NCBI RefSeq assembly: GCF_027789125.1
Contig: NZ_JAQFVF010000083.1
Coordinates: 54,176-118,175, forward strand
From: Paenibacillus aestuarii
GTDB taxonomy: Bacteria > Bacillota > Bacilli > Paenibacillales > NBRC-103111
DNA length: 64,000 nucleotides
Direction of reading: 5' to 3'
The notes beneath the pieces were generated by a model, which did no database searches, was not told the DNA's origin, and saw nothing but the letters and a program-made list of their open reading frames with translations. This document shows, piece by piece, positions 52,565 through 62,357 of the stretch. The position numbers were made by a program, and so were the translations under genes. Position 1 is the first letter of the stretch; the number at the start of each line of letters is the position of its first letter.

Positions 52565-54391
52565 ATGCGTCAAATAAGCAGATATGAAGAAGATTTTTAT
52601 ACAAAACCTAATCATAAATTTTTTGAGATGAATTCTCTCCTTAGTGGGATAATTACTCCGATAGTCGCATTTATATGGCTGTGGTTGCATCCAGAAGTGC
52701 CTGAACATTTGAAATGGGCTTTCAAGTTATTTTCATTATATTTCATTCTTATGTTCTGCCTAATCTATATAAGTAATTTTTTTAGACGTAATCTCGAACA
52801 TTTTCTTCAAGTTGCTTATTTTCTTGTCAGCACTTTTGTCGTTTACCTCGCCTATTATTATGATTATTCACAATCATATTCCATTCTTTTTTTGGTCGTC
52901 GTCTTTTATATTGCCTTAACCTTTAATAAAATGAGTACATTATTATATTATTTATTGACCATCAAGGTTTTGCTTGGAATATCCATTTTTTTGAAAAGTC
53001 GTTCGACTAACATGTTTGACATCTCTGGTATGATTATTTTCTTATGTATATTGGTCTTCTCCGTCATCGCTATCTATAATCTATACATACGGAACCGGGA
53101 TCAGAGAGCACTTAATGAAATAGCTTTCTACGACTCTGTAACAAGGCTTCCCAATCGACACTTTTTAAATAAATATCTCTCAAGCAGCCTAGACTCCAAG
53201 CCGATAGTACTGCTGTTTATTGATCTGGATAAATTTAAATTCATTAATGATACATTGGGACATAACGTTGGTGATGCTGTCCTGCAGCAGGTTTCCAAGG
53301 AGTTAAAGAAATGTTTGCTTGAAAATGATTTCGTTGCCCGGTATGGAGGCGATGAATTTATTGCTATTCTGGAAAACGCGGATCAAGAGAGGGCTGAACA
53401 AACTGTTCAGCAAATTGTGAAACGGTTTTCCAATCCCATGCGTGTTGAAGGACAAAGCATCGACATTTCAGCCAGTATTGGAATCAGTTGTTATCCAGTA
53501 GAATCCGGCACAGCTGAGTCATTAATCAAACATGCTGATGTTGCCATGTATCATGCAAAATCTTCCGGAAGAAATAATTACACTTTCTATACCCCCGATA
53601 TGAGCAAAGCGATTTCCAGGAGGCTTCAGTTAGAAAATGGGCTCTTGCGCGCGCTCAAAAATGGTGAATTTATCGTTCAATATCAACCGAAGATCCATTT
53701 AGAAACGGGTGAAATTTCGGGAGCCGAAGCCTTACTACGCTGGAATCATCCCGAACTTGGTTTGGTACCGCCAAATGAATTTATACCGATAGCAGAAGAA
53801 ACCGGCTTGATTATACCGATCGGGGAATGGGTGCTAAAAACTTCCTGTATGCAGAGCAAAATCTGGCAAAAATCTGGATTATTACCTATCAATCTCGCGC
53901 TAAATGTCTCTTATCAGCAATTAAAAACCAGAAATTTTATCCTCTCTATACAACAGGCTCTTGCTGAAAGCGGATTGGATCCCCAATTTCTTGAACTAGA
54001 AATTACAGAGAGTATGTTAAGAGAAGCGGGGGAGTTAAAAATTGTCTTAGATGCATTAAGGCCGATTGGTATTAAGTTGGCAATTGATGATTTTGGTGTA
54101 GGCTACTCTTCATTAAGCATGCTTCAATATGTGGACATTAATAATTTAAAAATAGATATGTCATTAATAAAAGACATACCGGAAAGCACTAAGGCGGAAG
54201 CGATCGCCAAAACCATTATTGAGTTGGGGAAAAATTTGAACTGCACGATCACGGCTGAGGGAGTAGAAACGAAGGAGCAATTCGATTTCTTGAAGAAAAA
54301 TAATTGTCATTTTGGACAAGGCTACCTTTTTAGTCGTCCATTGGATGGATCTGATTTTGAGAAATTACTGAGAAACTGGAGAAAAGATTGA
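52565..54391 (+). CDS. Membrane GGDEF-EAL cyclic-di-GMP enzyme
   Basis: 608 residues from ATG 52565, set by GGGGGAT; a TTG at 52538 is in frame without a site. Six N-terminal spans (to about 180) form a small membrane sensor of no named family. GGDEF (RYGGDEFIAIL, near 261) and EAL (GAEALLRW, near 387) domains are intact, with NVSYQQL, ELEITES, IDDFGVGYSSL, KIDMSLIK, AEGVE and QGYLFSRPL. Second dual-domain c-di-GMP protein in the window. Ends before a terminator at 54528. Confidence 0.94.
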   Translation: MRQISRYEEDFYTKPNHKFFEMNSLLSGIITPIVAFIWLWLHPEVPEHLKWAFKLFSLYFILMFCLIYISNFFRRNLEHFLQVAYFLVSTFVVYLAYYYDYSQSYSILFLVVVFYIALTFNKMSTLLYYLLTIKVLLGISIFLKSRSTNMFDISGMIIFLCILVFSVIAIYNLYIRNRDQRALNEIAFYDSVTRLPNRHFLNKYLSSSLDSKPIVLLFIDLDKFKFINDTLGHNVGDAVLQQVSKELKKCLLENDFVARYGGDEFIAILENADQERAEQTVQQIVKRFSNPMRVEGQSIDISASIGISCYPVESGTAESLIKHADVAMYHAKSSGRNNYTFYTPDMSKAISRRLQLENGLLRALKNGEFIVQYQPKIHLETGEISGAEALLRWNHPELGLVPPNEFIPIAEETGLIIPIGEWVLKTSCMQSKIWQKSGLLPINLALNVSYQQLKTRNFILSIQQALAESGLDPQFLELEITESMLREAGELKIVLDALRPIGIKLAIDDFGVGYSSLSMLQYVDINNLKIDMSLIKDIPESTKAEAIAKTIIELGKNLNCTITAEGVETKEQFDFLKKNNCHFGQGYLFSRPLDGSDFEKLLRNWRKD

Positions 54392-54527
54392 CCGATAGCC
54401 TTATTGGCTGCAACTAACACGCCGGTCCGAAACAAGAGTTTGCTGCATCAGCTTTTAGAGCGAACTGCAGTCCGGATGCCTCCGGGCTGAAAGAGAAGCA
54501 ATGATGGTTGAAAATAAACATCGAATC

Positions 54528-54565
54528 ATAGCCCGAAGGCGTTAGCCTTTGGGCTATTCATTTTT
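54528..54565 (+). terminator. Terminator after GGDEF-EAL gene
   Basis: ATAGCCCGAAGGC pairs with GCCTTTGGGCTAT around GTTA, followed by TCATTTTTATT. Confidence 0.85.
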
Positions 54566-54621
54566 ATTAATCCCCTCGTCTTCCGAGAATGTCTGTAAAG
54601 TTGGCTCTAAGCCGTGATTAT

Positions 54622-54651
54622 TGAATAATTTCAAGAAATTGCAGCATACTA
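54622..54651 (+). promoter_or_regulatory. Sigma-G type promoter of the second ger operon
   Basis: TGAATA (54622-54627), a 17-base spacer and CATACTA (54645-54651) match the forespore sigma-G consensus at every position. The gerB-type ATG follows 36 bases later. Fits known forespore expression of germination receptors. Confidence 0.85.
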
Positions 54652-54687
54652 CTTGAACAATTTACCAAATACTCTCGGAGGATATCA

Positions 54688-55776
54688 ATGAAGAACGGTT
54701 CCATATCGTTTTTGCAAACGGGTATGATATTCATGCTTTCCATTGGACTGCTGAACCATGTCATTATCATTCCGATGTTATTAGATAAAGCAAAGCGCGA
54801 CAGCTGGATCTCCGTTTTGCTTGCCGGCGCGCTTTTTATGATTTGGGTCGTTCTTCTTTATTCAGTTATTGGTAAAAATCGGGACATGCATCTTTTTCAA
54901 TGGTTTAAGCTTACATACGGCGCTGCAGTATCCAATGTGTTGGCAATTCTCGCGTGTGTTTACATTTTTACCTTATCAACGATTACGTTAAAGGATACCG
55001 TAACTTGGATTCATCTCTCGTTCTCCACAAACACCCCTACGTTTATTTTGGCAGCTTCTTTACTGATCGTATGTTCGTTTAATGCTTATAAGGGTATTGA
55101 GTCTATAGCCAATACAGCAACAATATTTTTACCATTTGTAGTCATACTGGGTTTTTATGTAATGACAGCCAATTACCCCAATAAGGACTACTCCTTACTA
55201 AAGCCATTTCTGGAGTTTGGCATGAATCCTGTCTGGCATGCGGTCATCTATGTTGAGGCTGGACTTCTAGAATTATCGTTGCTGTTGTTTATTAAGCATC
55301 ATATTCGTACTCGTATTTCTTTTACGTCCCTCGCCATATTGAGCTTGATACTGGTCGGGTTAACATTTGGTCCTTTAGTTGGTGCAATCATAGAGTTTGG
55401 TCCCCGGCAAGCCGGTCATTTAAGATTTCCTGCTTATGAAGAATGGAGGCTTGTGACAATTGGCCATTTTATTGAGCATATGGATTTTCTAAGTATTTAT
55501 CAGTGGTTCAGTGGGGCATTCCTAAGAATTTCCCTGACATTATTCTTAATCAACGATATCCTGTGTATTGAGAATAATAAGGGGAAAAAGTTAGTACTGC
55601 TTCTCATATGTTTGATCCAATTAATAGCGATAAGTTTGCCCTTAAGCGATCCTAAGTTTATCAACCTGATTACAGAAGTGTTGTTACCAGGTATATTTTG
55701 GGGAATGTCGGGCTATTTTCTCATCGTGATTGGTTTAATTCATTACGGATACAGATGGAGAAGAATAAAATCATGA
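54688..55776 (+). CDS. Spore germination receptor subunit B (GerB family permease)
   Basis: 362 residues, ten spans, family opening GSISFLQTGMIFMLSIGLLNH and KRDSWISVLLAGALF. CGGAGG precedes the ATG. It leads an operon in the order B-A-C, unlike A-B-C at 29.9 kb. The last four bases overlap the A-subunit start. Confidence 0.93.
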   Translation: MKNGSISFLQTGMIFMLSIGLLNHVIIIPMLLDKAKRDSWISVLLAGALFMIWVVLLYSVIGKNRDMHLFQWFKLTYGAAVSNVLAILACVYIFTLSTITLKDTVTWIHLSFSTNTPTFILAASLLIVCSFNAYKGIESIANTATIFLPFVVILGFYVMTANYPNKDYSLLKPFLEFGMNPVWHAVIYVEAGLLELSLLLFIKHHIRTRISFTSLAILSLILVGLTFGPLVGAIIEFGPRQAGHLRFPAYEEWRLVTIGHFIEHMDFLSIYQWFSGAFLRISLTLFLINDILCIENNKGKKLVLLLICLIQLIAISLPLSDPKFINLITEVLLPGIFWGMSGYFLIVIGLIHYGYRWRRIKS

Positions 55777-57245
55777 GTGCTAAGTTAGAAACGCTGGAAT
55801 CCCCGACGGATGAACCATTTGATTCATTTCGGCAGCTTTTCGAAGACTGCAGCGATGTTCGGATTAACAAACTGACTGTCACGCAAAAGGATGGATCACC
55901 GTCAGAGCTGATTCTTGTATATTGCGACGAGCTTTGCGATATAGAGCGGCTTCAACAATATATTATTCCTCATCTGATTGAAATGTTTAAAGAACATATC
56001 ATATCCAATGACATGGAACTTCAGCAGCACCTTCCTGTTCAGCTCAGTCCCGTCCCGCAAGAATGGGATGATGAAGTCATCATCAATAAGATTTTTAACG
56101 GTGAGTTGCTGACATATTTTTATGACGCAGATTCTATGTATTCTTGGACTCTAGCCAATATACCGCAGAGGAATACGGAGGCATCGAATGCTGAGGTATC
56201 GGTAAGGGGACCTCGTGATTGTTTTACTGAAGATGCGAAAGTCAATGTTGCATTAATAAGAAAAAGACTGAAGACAAATGTGCTGGCTGTTGAAGAATAT
56301 ATAATCGGTACGCAGACGCAAACCAGGACATTGCTTCTATATTTGAAGGATACCATCAAACCAATTATTGCCCAGGAAATTAAAACAAAATTGGCCGGCG
56401 TAGAAGTCAAAGGTTTGATCAGCAGTACGCAGCTTGAGGAGCTGTTGGCTGGTCACACTTTTTTTTCAAAGTTCGTCTACACCGGCAGGCCGGACTTTGC
56501 GGTGAACTCTCTGATGCATGGCAGATTTGTCATTGTTGTTGACGGTTCACCGACAGTAAGCATTGGGCCCATCAATCTTACGTATTTGTTCAATACTTCA
56601 GAAGATGCGTATACGCTCAATTGGTTTGTCATGTTTACCCGGTTGTTAAGGCTGTGCGGAATTTTCTTGTCTGTGTTTCTCCCTGGGTTTTGGATCGCCT
56701 TATTGACCTACCATCAGGATCAGCTTCCATTTACTTTGCTGGGTACACTTGTCATTTCCAGACAAGGTGTTCCACTGCCGACACCGCTTGAAGCCGTTGT
56801 CATGATTCTTCTCTTTGAATTGTTCCGAGAAGCGGGTATGCGCTTACCATCTTCATTCGGACAGACGATATCCGTTGTTGGCGGATTGATCGTCGGACAG
56901 GCGGCTATAAGCGCGGGTATGACGGCGCCAGGCATTCTAATTGTCGTAGCGATCTCGGTATTAGCATCATTCACGATGGTGAATCAAAACATGGTTGGGC
57001 TTGTGAGCCTGCTGAGATTAATCATACTGATCATAAGTGGTGTGCTTGGCATGTTCGGGTTATTGATTTGTATGTTAAGCATCGTTGTTTATTTGGTTAA
57101 TTTGCAATCGTTTGGTGTCAAATATTTAAGTCCGGTGGCTCCGATTAGTTACCGCGATTTATTTAAGATAATATTCCGTATGCCTTGGGGGAAAAAGGAG
57201 GTTGTACCTCGCTTTATCGGAAGAAACGGAGATGATCAAACTTGA
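55773..57245 (+). CDS. Spore germination receptor subunit A (GerA family)
   Basis: 490 residues from ATG 55773, which overlaps the gerB-type stop (ATGA); an in-frame start 25 codons earlier lies inside gerB and is unlikely. The N-terminal domain has DVRINKLTV and RGPRDCFTEDAKVNVALIRKR shortened to the family hallmark RGPRDCFTED. Spans near the C-terminus include LCGIFLSVFLPGFWIALLTY. It has the classic GP[RK]-x-x-F-x-E motif, which the first operon's copy lacks in that exact form (LRGSNEALIE). Confidence 0.94.
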   Translation: MSAKLETLESPTDEPFDSFRQLFEDCSDVRINKLTVTQKDGSPSELILVYCDELCDIERLQQYIIPHLIEMFKEHIISNDMELQQHLPVQLSPVPQEWDDEVIINKIFNGELLTYFYDADSMYSWTLANIPQRNTEASNAEVSVRGPRDCFTEDAKVNVALIRKRLKTNVLAVEEYIIGTQTQTRTLLLYLKDTIKPIIAQEIKTKLAGVEVKGLISSTQLEELLAGHTFFSKFVYTGRPDFAVNSLMHGRFVIVVDGSPTVSIGPINLTYLFNTSEDAYTLNWFVMFTRLLRLCGIFLSVFLPGFWIALLTYHQDQLPFTLLGTLVISRQGVPLPTPLEAVVMILLFELFREAGMRLPSSFGQTISVVGGLIVGQAAISAGMTAPGILIVVAISVLASFTMVNQNMVGLVSLLRLIILIISGVLGMFGLLICMLSIVVYLVNLQSFGVKYLSPVAPISYRDLFKIIFRMPWGKKEVVPRFIGRNGDDQT

Positions 57246-58390
57246 GGTTCATTCGACTTTTATTGGTTATCATCATATTTCTTCCACTGCTGACCGGCTG
57301 CTGGGGGGCGAGAGAAATTGAGCATCTCGCCTATGTTAATTCGATCGGTATCGACTATGTAAAGGGCAAAGTAGTGTTTTATATCCAGTTAATCAGTTTT
57401 AATAATATTGCCAAGAAAGAAGCTGGGTCCGCCATAAACAAACAAGTGGTTTCCATTGGCAAGGGCGAAGGTAGGACCGTAGACGAAGCGATCTTCGATC
57501 TTTACAGGACGGCACAGCAAAGACTGTCCTGGAGCCATGTGAAAACACTCTTGTTTACGGAAGCAGCGCTGCGGGAGGATGTCATTCATGGAATACTGGA
57601 CCAAATGGACAGATATTATGAGTTCCGGTACACCATTTGGACGATGGCTACTCGGGGATCGATCGAGAATACGTTTAATGCATATCCCACGCAAAATATG
57701 TCAACGCTTTACTCGCAATTAAATAATCCGCATGACCGTTATTCCCAAAACTCGCTTGTTGCCCCTTTATATTTGCACAAGTTTATTTGGAAATGGGACG
57801 AAAGTGGTCAAATTCTTTTGCTTCCTACAGTAAATATTAATGAAAACGACTGGGTGGAGAACAAGAAACCATCGCCTCAGCTTCAGCAAGATGGGATATG
57901 CGCGATTCAAAACAAGCAATTGATGGGGTGCTTTAAGCTTGATGATATGCTGGGATTGCGATGGTTGGAGAAAAAAACAGTTCGTACCCCATTAGCTCTT
58001 GAGACGGAACAAAAACCACTTGCCATGATGATTGTTCAAAAGGTAAAGCCCTCCATTGAACCCAGGACTTCACAAAATAAATTGACGTTTCATATTAAAG
58101 TCAAAGCGCAATGTTCGGTTACGGAGCAGGAAAAACCTGCCACGGAGAATGAATTGAAGGAGCTTGCTGTTGAGGAAATAAAAAAGCAAATTCAAAAGAC
58201 GTATTTGATCGGACTTCAATCAGGGGCAGATCTACTAGGCCTTTCCAATTCACTCTATCGATCCAATCCCGCGGAATGGCACCGCCTAGAGAAAGATGGA
58301 GTTTTGCCTTTAAAGCCTGAATCGTTAGGGGAAATCGATGTATCTTTAGGTTTAACTGATGTGGGGATTGCAAAAATAATGAAAAAATGA
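57242..58390 (+). CDS. Spore germination receptor subunit C (Ger(x)C lipoprotein)
   Basis: 382 residues from TTG 57242 overlapping the gerA-type stop. Lipobox LLTGC (Cys20), then WGAREIEHLAYVNSIGIDYV. The ending has KKQIQKTYLIGLQSGADLLGL and the family's short helix with WHRLEKDG. Third and last gene of the operon. A GC-rich inverted repeat lies about 60 bases on but without a clear T run. Confidence 0.94.
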   Translation: MRFIRLLLVIIIFLPLLTGCWGAREIEHLAYVNSIGIDYVKGKVVFYIQLISFNNIAKKEAGSAINKQVVSIGKGEGRTVDEAIFDLYRTAQQRLSWSHVKTLLFTEAALREDVIHGILDQMDRYYEFRYTIWTMATRGSIENTFNAYPTQNMSTLYSQLNNPHDRYSQNSLVAPLYLHKFIWKWDESGQILLLPTVNINENDWVENKKPSPQLQQDGICAIQNKQLMGCFKLDDMLGLRWLEKKTVRTPLALETEQKPLAMMIVQKVKPSIEPRTSQNKLTFHIKVKAQCSVTEQEKPATENELKELAVEEIKKQIQKTYLIGLQSGADLLGLSNSLYRSNPAEWHRLEKDGVLPLKPESLGEIDVSLGLTDVGIAKIMKK

Positions 58391-58554
58391 TTGAGAGTTT
58401 CAGAGCAGAGCATGGTCCATCCGAGCTCTAACAATGGCATGAGAAACGGAGCCGCGCGAAACTTGCGGGCCCGTTTGTTAATCTCGTAGTATCGTTGGGA
58501 TTAGGTGAATGTTTGACCGGTATAACTTGACTGGAAACGTCAGATTATAATCGC

Positions 58555-59466
58555 CTATAAAGGAATAATGGCCAACCCAGAGGCTAAGCGGCCAACGGTT
58601 ATGGTGTCTATAACCTTGTTCTTCTTGATTAAAATTACAGAAACGGTGTTTTCACCAAAATTAGCCACATACGCGTATTTGCCATCCTGAGTTATGGCAA
58701 CGATTCCCGGCTTCTTACCAACCCGAATTGTAGCAATCACCTTATTTTTTTTAAGACAAATAGCTGAAACCGTATTATCGCCTTCATTCCCAACGTAGGC
58801 AAATTTGTTGTTTGGGGTTATGGCAATTCCGATCGGCTTAAGACCGACCTTGATGCTCTTTAGTATTCTCCTGCTCTGAGTGCCGATGACAATAACACCT
58901 GTATTTGTAGTTATATAAGCTAGTCTGCCGTTCCTCGTAAAGGCAATTTGATCCGGACCCACACCAGCGGGAATCGTTTTAACAACCTGATTACGCTTCA
59001 CGTCCAATATAGATATCGTATTGCTATCATGATTGCTTACATATCCAAAACCTTTATCGCAACACTTCATGGTTGAAGTTGTCACACCTACGGGATTTTT
59101 CCCGACTTTTATGGTTTTAACGACCTTTTGTGTCCTTATACTGATTACGGATACTGTACCGTCCGCCGCATTCGTCACATAGACGAACTTTTTCGAAGTG
59201 CCTACATCCGATGGGCTGTTCCCGACTTGAATAGTGCGGATAATGGTATTCGTCTTTCTACGGATCACTTGAGCTGTATGATCACGTTTATTGACAACAT
59301 AAGCGTATTTCCCATCAGGAGTAACAGCGATTTCAAAAGGTCCTCTGCCTGTCTTGATGGTCGCCTTTACTTTTCTTGTTCGGGTGTCTATGACTGAAAC
59401 GGTGTCATCGTCAAAATTGGTGACATACGCGAAATGAAATGAGGGTGTATGATTACCTGTGGTCAT
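58555..59466 (-). CDS. YVTN/YncE-like beta-propeller protein
   Basis: 303 residues, almost wholly about seven ~42-residue blades with the recurring pattern FAYVTNxxDDTVSVIDTxTxKVxxTI, seen as YVTNAADGTVSVI, YVSNHDSNTISIL, YVGNEGDNTVSAI and YVANFGENTVSVI. GGAAGGGA precedes the ATG. There is no signal peptide, although most relatives are secreted or cell-surface; it may be cytoplasmic, in the spore coat or exported another way. Ligand unknown. Confidence 0.88.
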   Translation of the reverse strand: MTTGNHTPSFHFAYVTNFDDDTVSVIDTRTRKVKATIKTGRGPFEIAVTPDGKYAYVVNKRDHTAQVIRRKTNTIIRTIQVGNSPSDVGTSKKFVYVTNAADGTVSVISIRTQKVVKTIKVGKNPVGVTTSTMKCCDKGFGYVSNHDSNTISILDVKRNQVVKTIPAGVGPDQIAFTRNGRLAYITTNTGVIVIGTQSRRILKSIKVGLKPIGIAITPNNKFAYVGNEGDNTVSAICLKKNKVIATIRVGKKPGIVAITQDGKYAYVANFGENTVSVILIKKNKVIDTITVGRLASGLAIIPL

Positions 59467-59548
59467 GCGAATCCCTTCCTTTCGGAGGCGTCTATAGAAC
59501 CCATTACGATCAGGGAACTTTAATGATTACTCCCAAGCAAGCCGTATT

Positions 59549-59788
59549 TTACAGTCGTATATGGGGTGGAAAGTGGAATGTCCCATTCACGACAAATATC
59601 CTTGCACCTCTCGGGAACTCTCTTTTTACTGTTTTTTTCATACCACTGACAAGCAGCACAACAGTTGCTTTGTTCGCAGTCGCCATGTAAACGACGTGCC
59701 CATCCGACACTTTTTGCCTTTTCCAACTTCTGCTGAAAGTCGCCAGTAATATTCGATTAGAAACAGTGTGATTGAATACCAATGCCAT
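59549..59788 (-). CDS. Small basic hypothetical protein
   Basis: 79 residues from ATG 59788, preceded by GGGAGGATTTTAT, a very good ribosome site. The product is basic with alternating hydrophobic strands (HVVYMATANKATVVLLVSGM). I recognise no family. A shifted frame on the same strand (59520-59726) is also open; the ribosome site favours this one. It lies 80 bases upstream of the propeller gene in the same direction and may share its transcript. Confidence 0.55.
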   Translation of the reverse strand: MALVFNHTVSNRILLATFSRSWKRQKVSDGHVVYMATANKATVVLLVSGMKKTVKREFPRGARIFVVNGTFHFPPHIRL

Positions 59789-60078
59789 ATAAAATCCTCC
59801 CACATTTCTGTTATTTGTAATTATTAATACGTTGGATGACGCGGAGATGAAAGGGACAGGTGTTGAATGAAAAGTAATTAATTACGTTTCCCAAGGGGAT
59901 ATTAGCACAAGCAGTGGGATTGCCATGGCGACTATCCAATATTTGCTGCCTGGTACAGAGTTGCAACAAATATGGTTAAACCAAGTAGACGTTAGCGTAT
60001 TATTTAAATCCGAAACGGTAAAATTATGGGCATAAACTTCAAGGCTGGAAAAAAGCTTGGAAGCGAGGGAAGTGTTGC

Positions 60079-61047
60079 ATGAATTTTAAAACAAAGAAAC
60101 GTTACGCTAATCTGGATCATATAAAAAACAAAAAAACATTTCCTGATATTGTGAAATGGACAAGGAGTAGACTGAATAGAAGAGGGAAAAGAGAGCATCT
60201 TGCTTCACGTATGCGGCATGTCGGTCGCGTAGAGAAACTATTTTTACATACAAACCGCACGGAAACTACGATTAGCTGGATCGGGCATTCGACTTTTTTG
60301 ATTCAAATGGCGGGAATTAACATTGTTACCGATCCCGTTTGGGCTAACTTCATGGGGTTACAGCAGCGTTTTACGCAGCCAGGTATTGAAATATCGGATA
60401 TGCCCGATGTCGATATCGTACTCATTTCACATGGCCATTATGATCATCTTCATTTCCCCTCTCTTCAACAACTTACTGGCAACCCTCTTTTCCTTGTACC
60501 GGTTGGTCTTCAACCCTTGTTTCAAAAAAAGGGGATCGAACGGGTCGAACAATTTAACTGGTGGGATCAGCATACAATGGGCGATGTGGAATTGGTTTTC
60601 GTTCCAGCCCAACATTGGACTAAACGGACTCTATGGGACAGAAATACTTCTCATTGGGGAGGGTGGATCATTAGGAAGCCTATGAGTGGTCCCGATGCGT
60701 ATAGTGCGATATATTTTGCCGGAGATTCCGGTTATTTTCGAGGGTTTGAGGAGATAGGAAAGCGATTTAACATTGATTATGCATTGCTACCAATCGGTGC
60801 TTATCAACCGGAATGGTTCAACTATTTAGATCATATAAGTCCGGAACAAGCAGTTAAAGCCTTTCTTGACTTAGATGCAAAAACATTCATTCCCATGCAT
60901 TATGGAGCGTTCAAATTGGCCGATGATACGCCTAAAGAAGCGCTGGACCGTCTAGTGTCGGAATGGAGGAGATTGAGCCTACCACAGGCCAACTTGAAAC
61001 TGTTAAGGCTTGGAGAAACTTTGCATTGCGAAAAAATGAAGAGATAA
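60079..61047 (+). CDS. MBL-fold metallo-hydrolase, NAPE-PLD/UlaG-like
   Basis: 322 residues. The metal site motif HGHYDHLH (HxHxDH) near residue 118 is intact, with later ligands in PAQHWTKR, YFAGDSGYF and PMHYGAFKL. The start SWIGHSTFLIQMAGINIVTDP is typical of the N-acyl-phosphatidylethanolamine phospholipase D-like branch. No signal peptide, so probably cytoplasmic. The ATG at 60079 follows GAGGGAAG. Substrate unknown. The 59804-60078 stretch before it holds one short unsupported frame. Confidence 0.9.
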   Translation: MNFKTKKRYANLDHIKNKKTFPDIVKWTRSRLNRRGKREHLASRMRHVGRVEKLFLHTNRTETTISWIGHSTFLIQMAGINIVTDPVWANFMGLQQRFTQPGIEISDMPDVDIVLISHGHYDHLHFPSLQQLTGNPLFLVPVGLQPLFQKKGIERVEQFNWWDQHTMGDVELVFVPAQHWTKRTLWDRNTSHWGGWIIRKPMSGPDAYSAIYFAGDSGYFRGFEEIGKRFNIDYALLPIGAYQPEWFNYLDHISPEQAVKAFLDLDAKTFIPMHYGAFKLADDTPKEALDRLVSEWRRLSLPQANLKLLRLGETLHCEKMKR

Positions 61048-61098
61048 CAGAAGGGTCTTAAAAGTTCTTATATAAGAATACGTTAAGGTTGGTGTTTC

Positions 61099-61126
61099 TT
61101 GTTTTACTGTGAAGATGACTTATACT
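61099..61126 (+). promoter_or_regulatory. Putative promoter of the phosphoesterase gene
   Basis: TTGTTT (61099-61104), 16 bases, TATACT (61121-61126). The gene begins 44 bases later. Confidence 0.5.
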
Positions 61127-61169
61127 TAGGAATAAGACGACTTACACCAATGAAGGGCATGATAAAAAA

Positions 61170-62162
61170 GTGAAGAAATCAATTTGGATTTCAACAGCAT
61201 TGGCTTTGCTATTGACCGCTTGCTCCCAAAAAGATTCGGGAATTACAAATGGGCCAATACCTGATAACCGGGAGTACCCAGTAGCGACGTCTACTCCCCA
61301 AGAGACGAAGCAAACGGCAAATAACGAAACCGCTCCTGTGCAAAAGCAACCACAGGTACAAAACAATCCTGTAACTACACCTCAGGCTACAGCAAAGCCG
61401 CAACTAGGTTTTCCCAATCCGGATCACGTTGTTATTGTTGTTGAGGAGAACCACTCTTATGAGAAGATTATTGGTAACAAGTCGGCGCCTTTTATGAATT
61501 TATTAGCCGAGCAAGGAGCTTTTTTCACGCAGTCTTATGCCAATACACATCCGAGCCAACCCAATTATTTAATCCTTTTTTCTGGGTCTGATCAAGGCGT
61601 AAAGGATGATTCATGCGGACATATATTTAAAACGGATAATCTGGCGAGCGAATTGCTAAAAGCAAACTTAACATTTAGCGGTTTTTCTGAGGATCTTCCA
61701 TCTGTGGGTTCAACGGCGTGTACCTATCGACAATATGGAAGAAAGCATAGTCCCTGGGTTAACTTTAGCAATGTTCCGACAAAATTAAACATGCCTCTCT
61801 CGAGTTTTCCGACCGATGATTTTAGCAAACTACCTACAGTCTCTTTTGTAATTCCCAATATGGACAACGATATGCATGATGGTACAATCCAAACCGCGGA
61901 TAATTGGCTGAAGCTTCATATTGACCCGTATGTACTATGGGCAAAAACACATAACAGTCTATTTATCCTGACATGGGATGAAGACGACTCATCCAAGAAC
62001 AATCACATACCTACAATATTTGTGGGCCCAATGGTGAAAGCAGCTCATTATGACCAACCTATCACACATTTGAATGTCCTTCGTACGTTGGAGGATATGT
62101 ATCATATCCCTTATACGGGTAAATCCGCATCCGTGCAGCCCATTACTGGAATATGGAATTAG
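61170..62162 (+). CDS. Phosphoesterase-family lipoprotein (acid phosphatase / phospholipase C superfamily)
   Basis: 330 residues from GTG 61170. Lipobox LLTAC (Cys18), a Thr/Gln/Pro-rich spacer to about residue 75, then the alkaline-phosphatase-like phosphoesterase domain: PDHVVIVVEENHSYEKIIGN, NTHPSQPNYL, VIPNMDNDMHDGT and TWDEDDSSKNNHIP. The metal ligands expected (Glu-Asn pair, His, Asp-Glu-Asp) are present. Anchored outside the cell membrane; probably releases phosphate or acts on phosphodiesters. Its stop is about 145 bases before the insertion sequence. Confidence 0.9.
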   Translation: MKKSIWISTALALLLTACSQKDSGITNGPIPDNREYPVATSTPQETKQTANNETAPVQKQPQVQNNPVTTPQATAKPQLGFPNPDHVVIVVEENHSYEKIIGNKSAPFMNLLAEQGAFFTQSYANTHPSQPNYLILFSGSDQGVKDDSCGHIFKTDNLASELLKANLTFSGFSEDLPSVGSTACTYRQYGRKHSPWVNFSNVPTKLNMPLSSFPTDDFSKLPTVSFVIPNMDNDMHDGTIQTADNWLKLHIDPYVLWAKTHNSLFILTWDEDDSSKNNHIPTIFVGPMVKAAHYDQPITHLNVLRTLEDMYHIPYTGKSASVQPITGIWN

Positions 62163-62305
62163 GACTATTCCCATTATGTAAAAAATCCAACATAAAAAGG
62201 CTAGTACTAACAAAACAACATCGGACACAAACGAATACAATATGGTTGGTAGGTCATTTCTCTAACATATCGCCCAACGAACTTAAAACATCCCTAAGGG
62301 TACCT

Positions 62306-62320
62306 GAGGCCACTGAAAAA
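62306..62320 (+). repeat. Left terminal inverted repeat of the IS1182 element
   Basis: GAGGCCACTGAAAAA, identical to the reverse complement of 63986-64000. The exact outer end may be one or two bases further in (GGCCACTG). Confidence 0.88.
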
Positions 62321-62357
62321 CTTGTGATTTTTACGGAACAACTGAAGAACATAAAAT

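Noticed and set aside
59870..60035. Short plus-strand frame reading MATIQYLLPGTELQQIW
   Set aside because: 36 codons, no ribosome site and no family.
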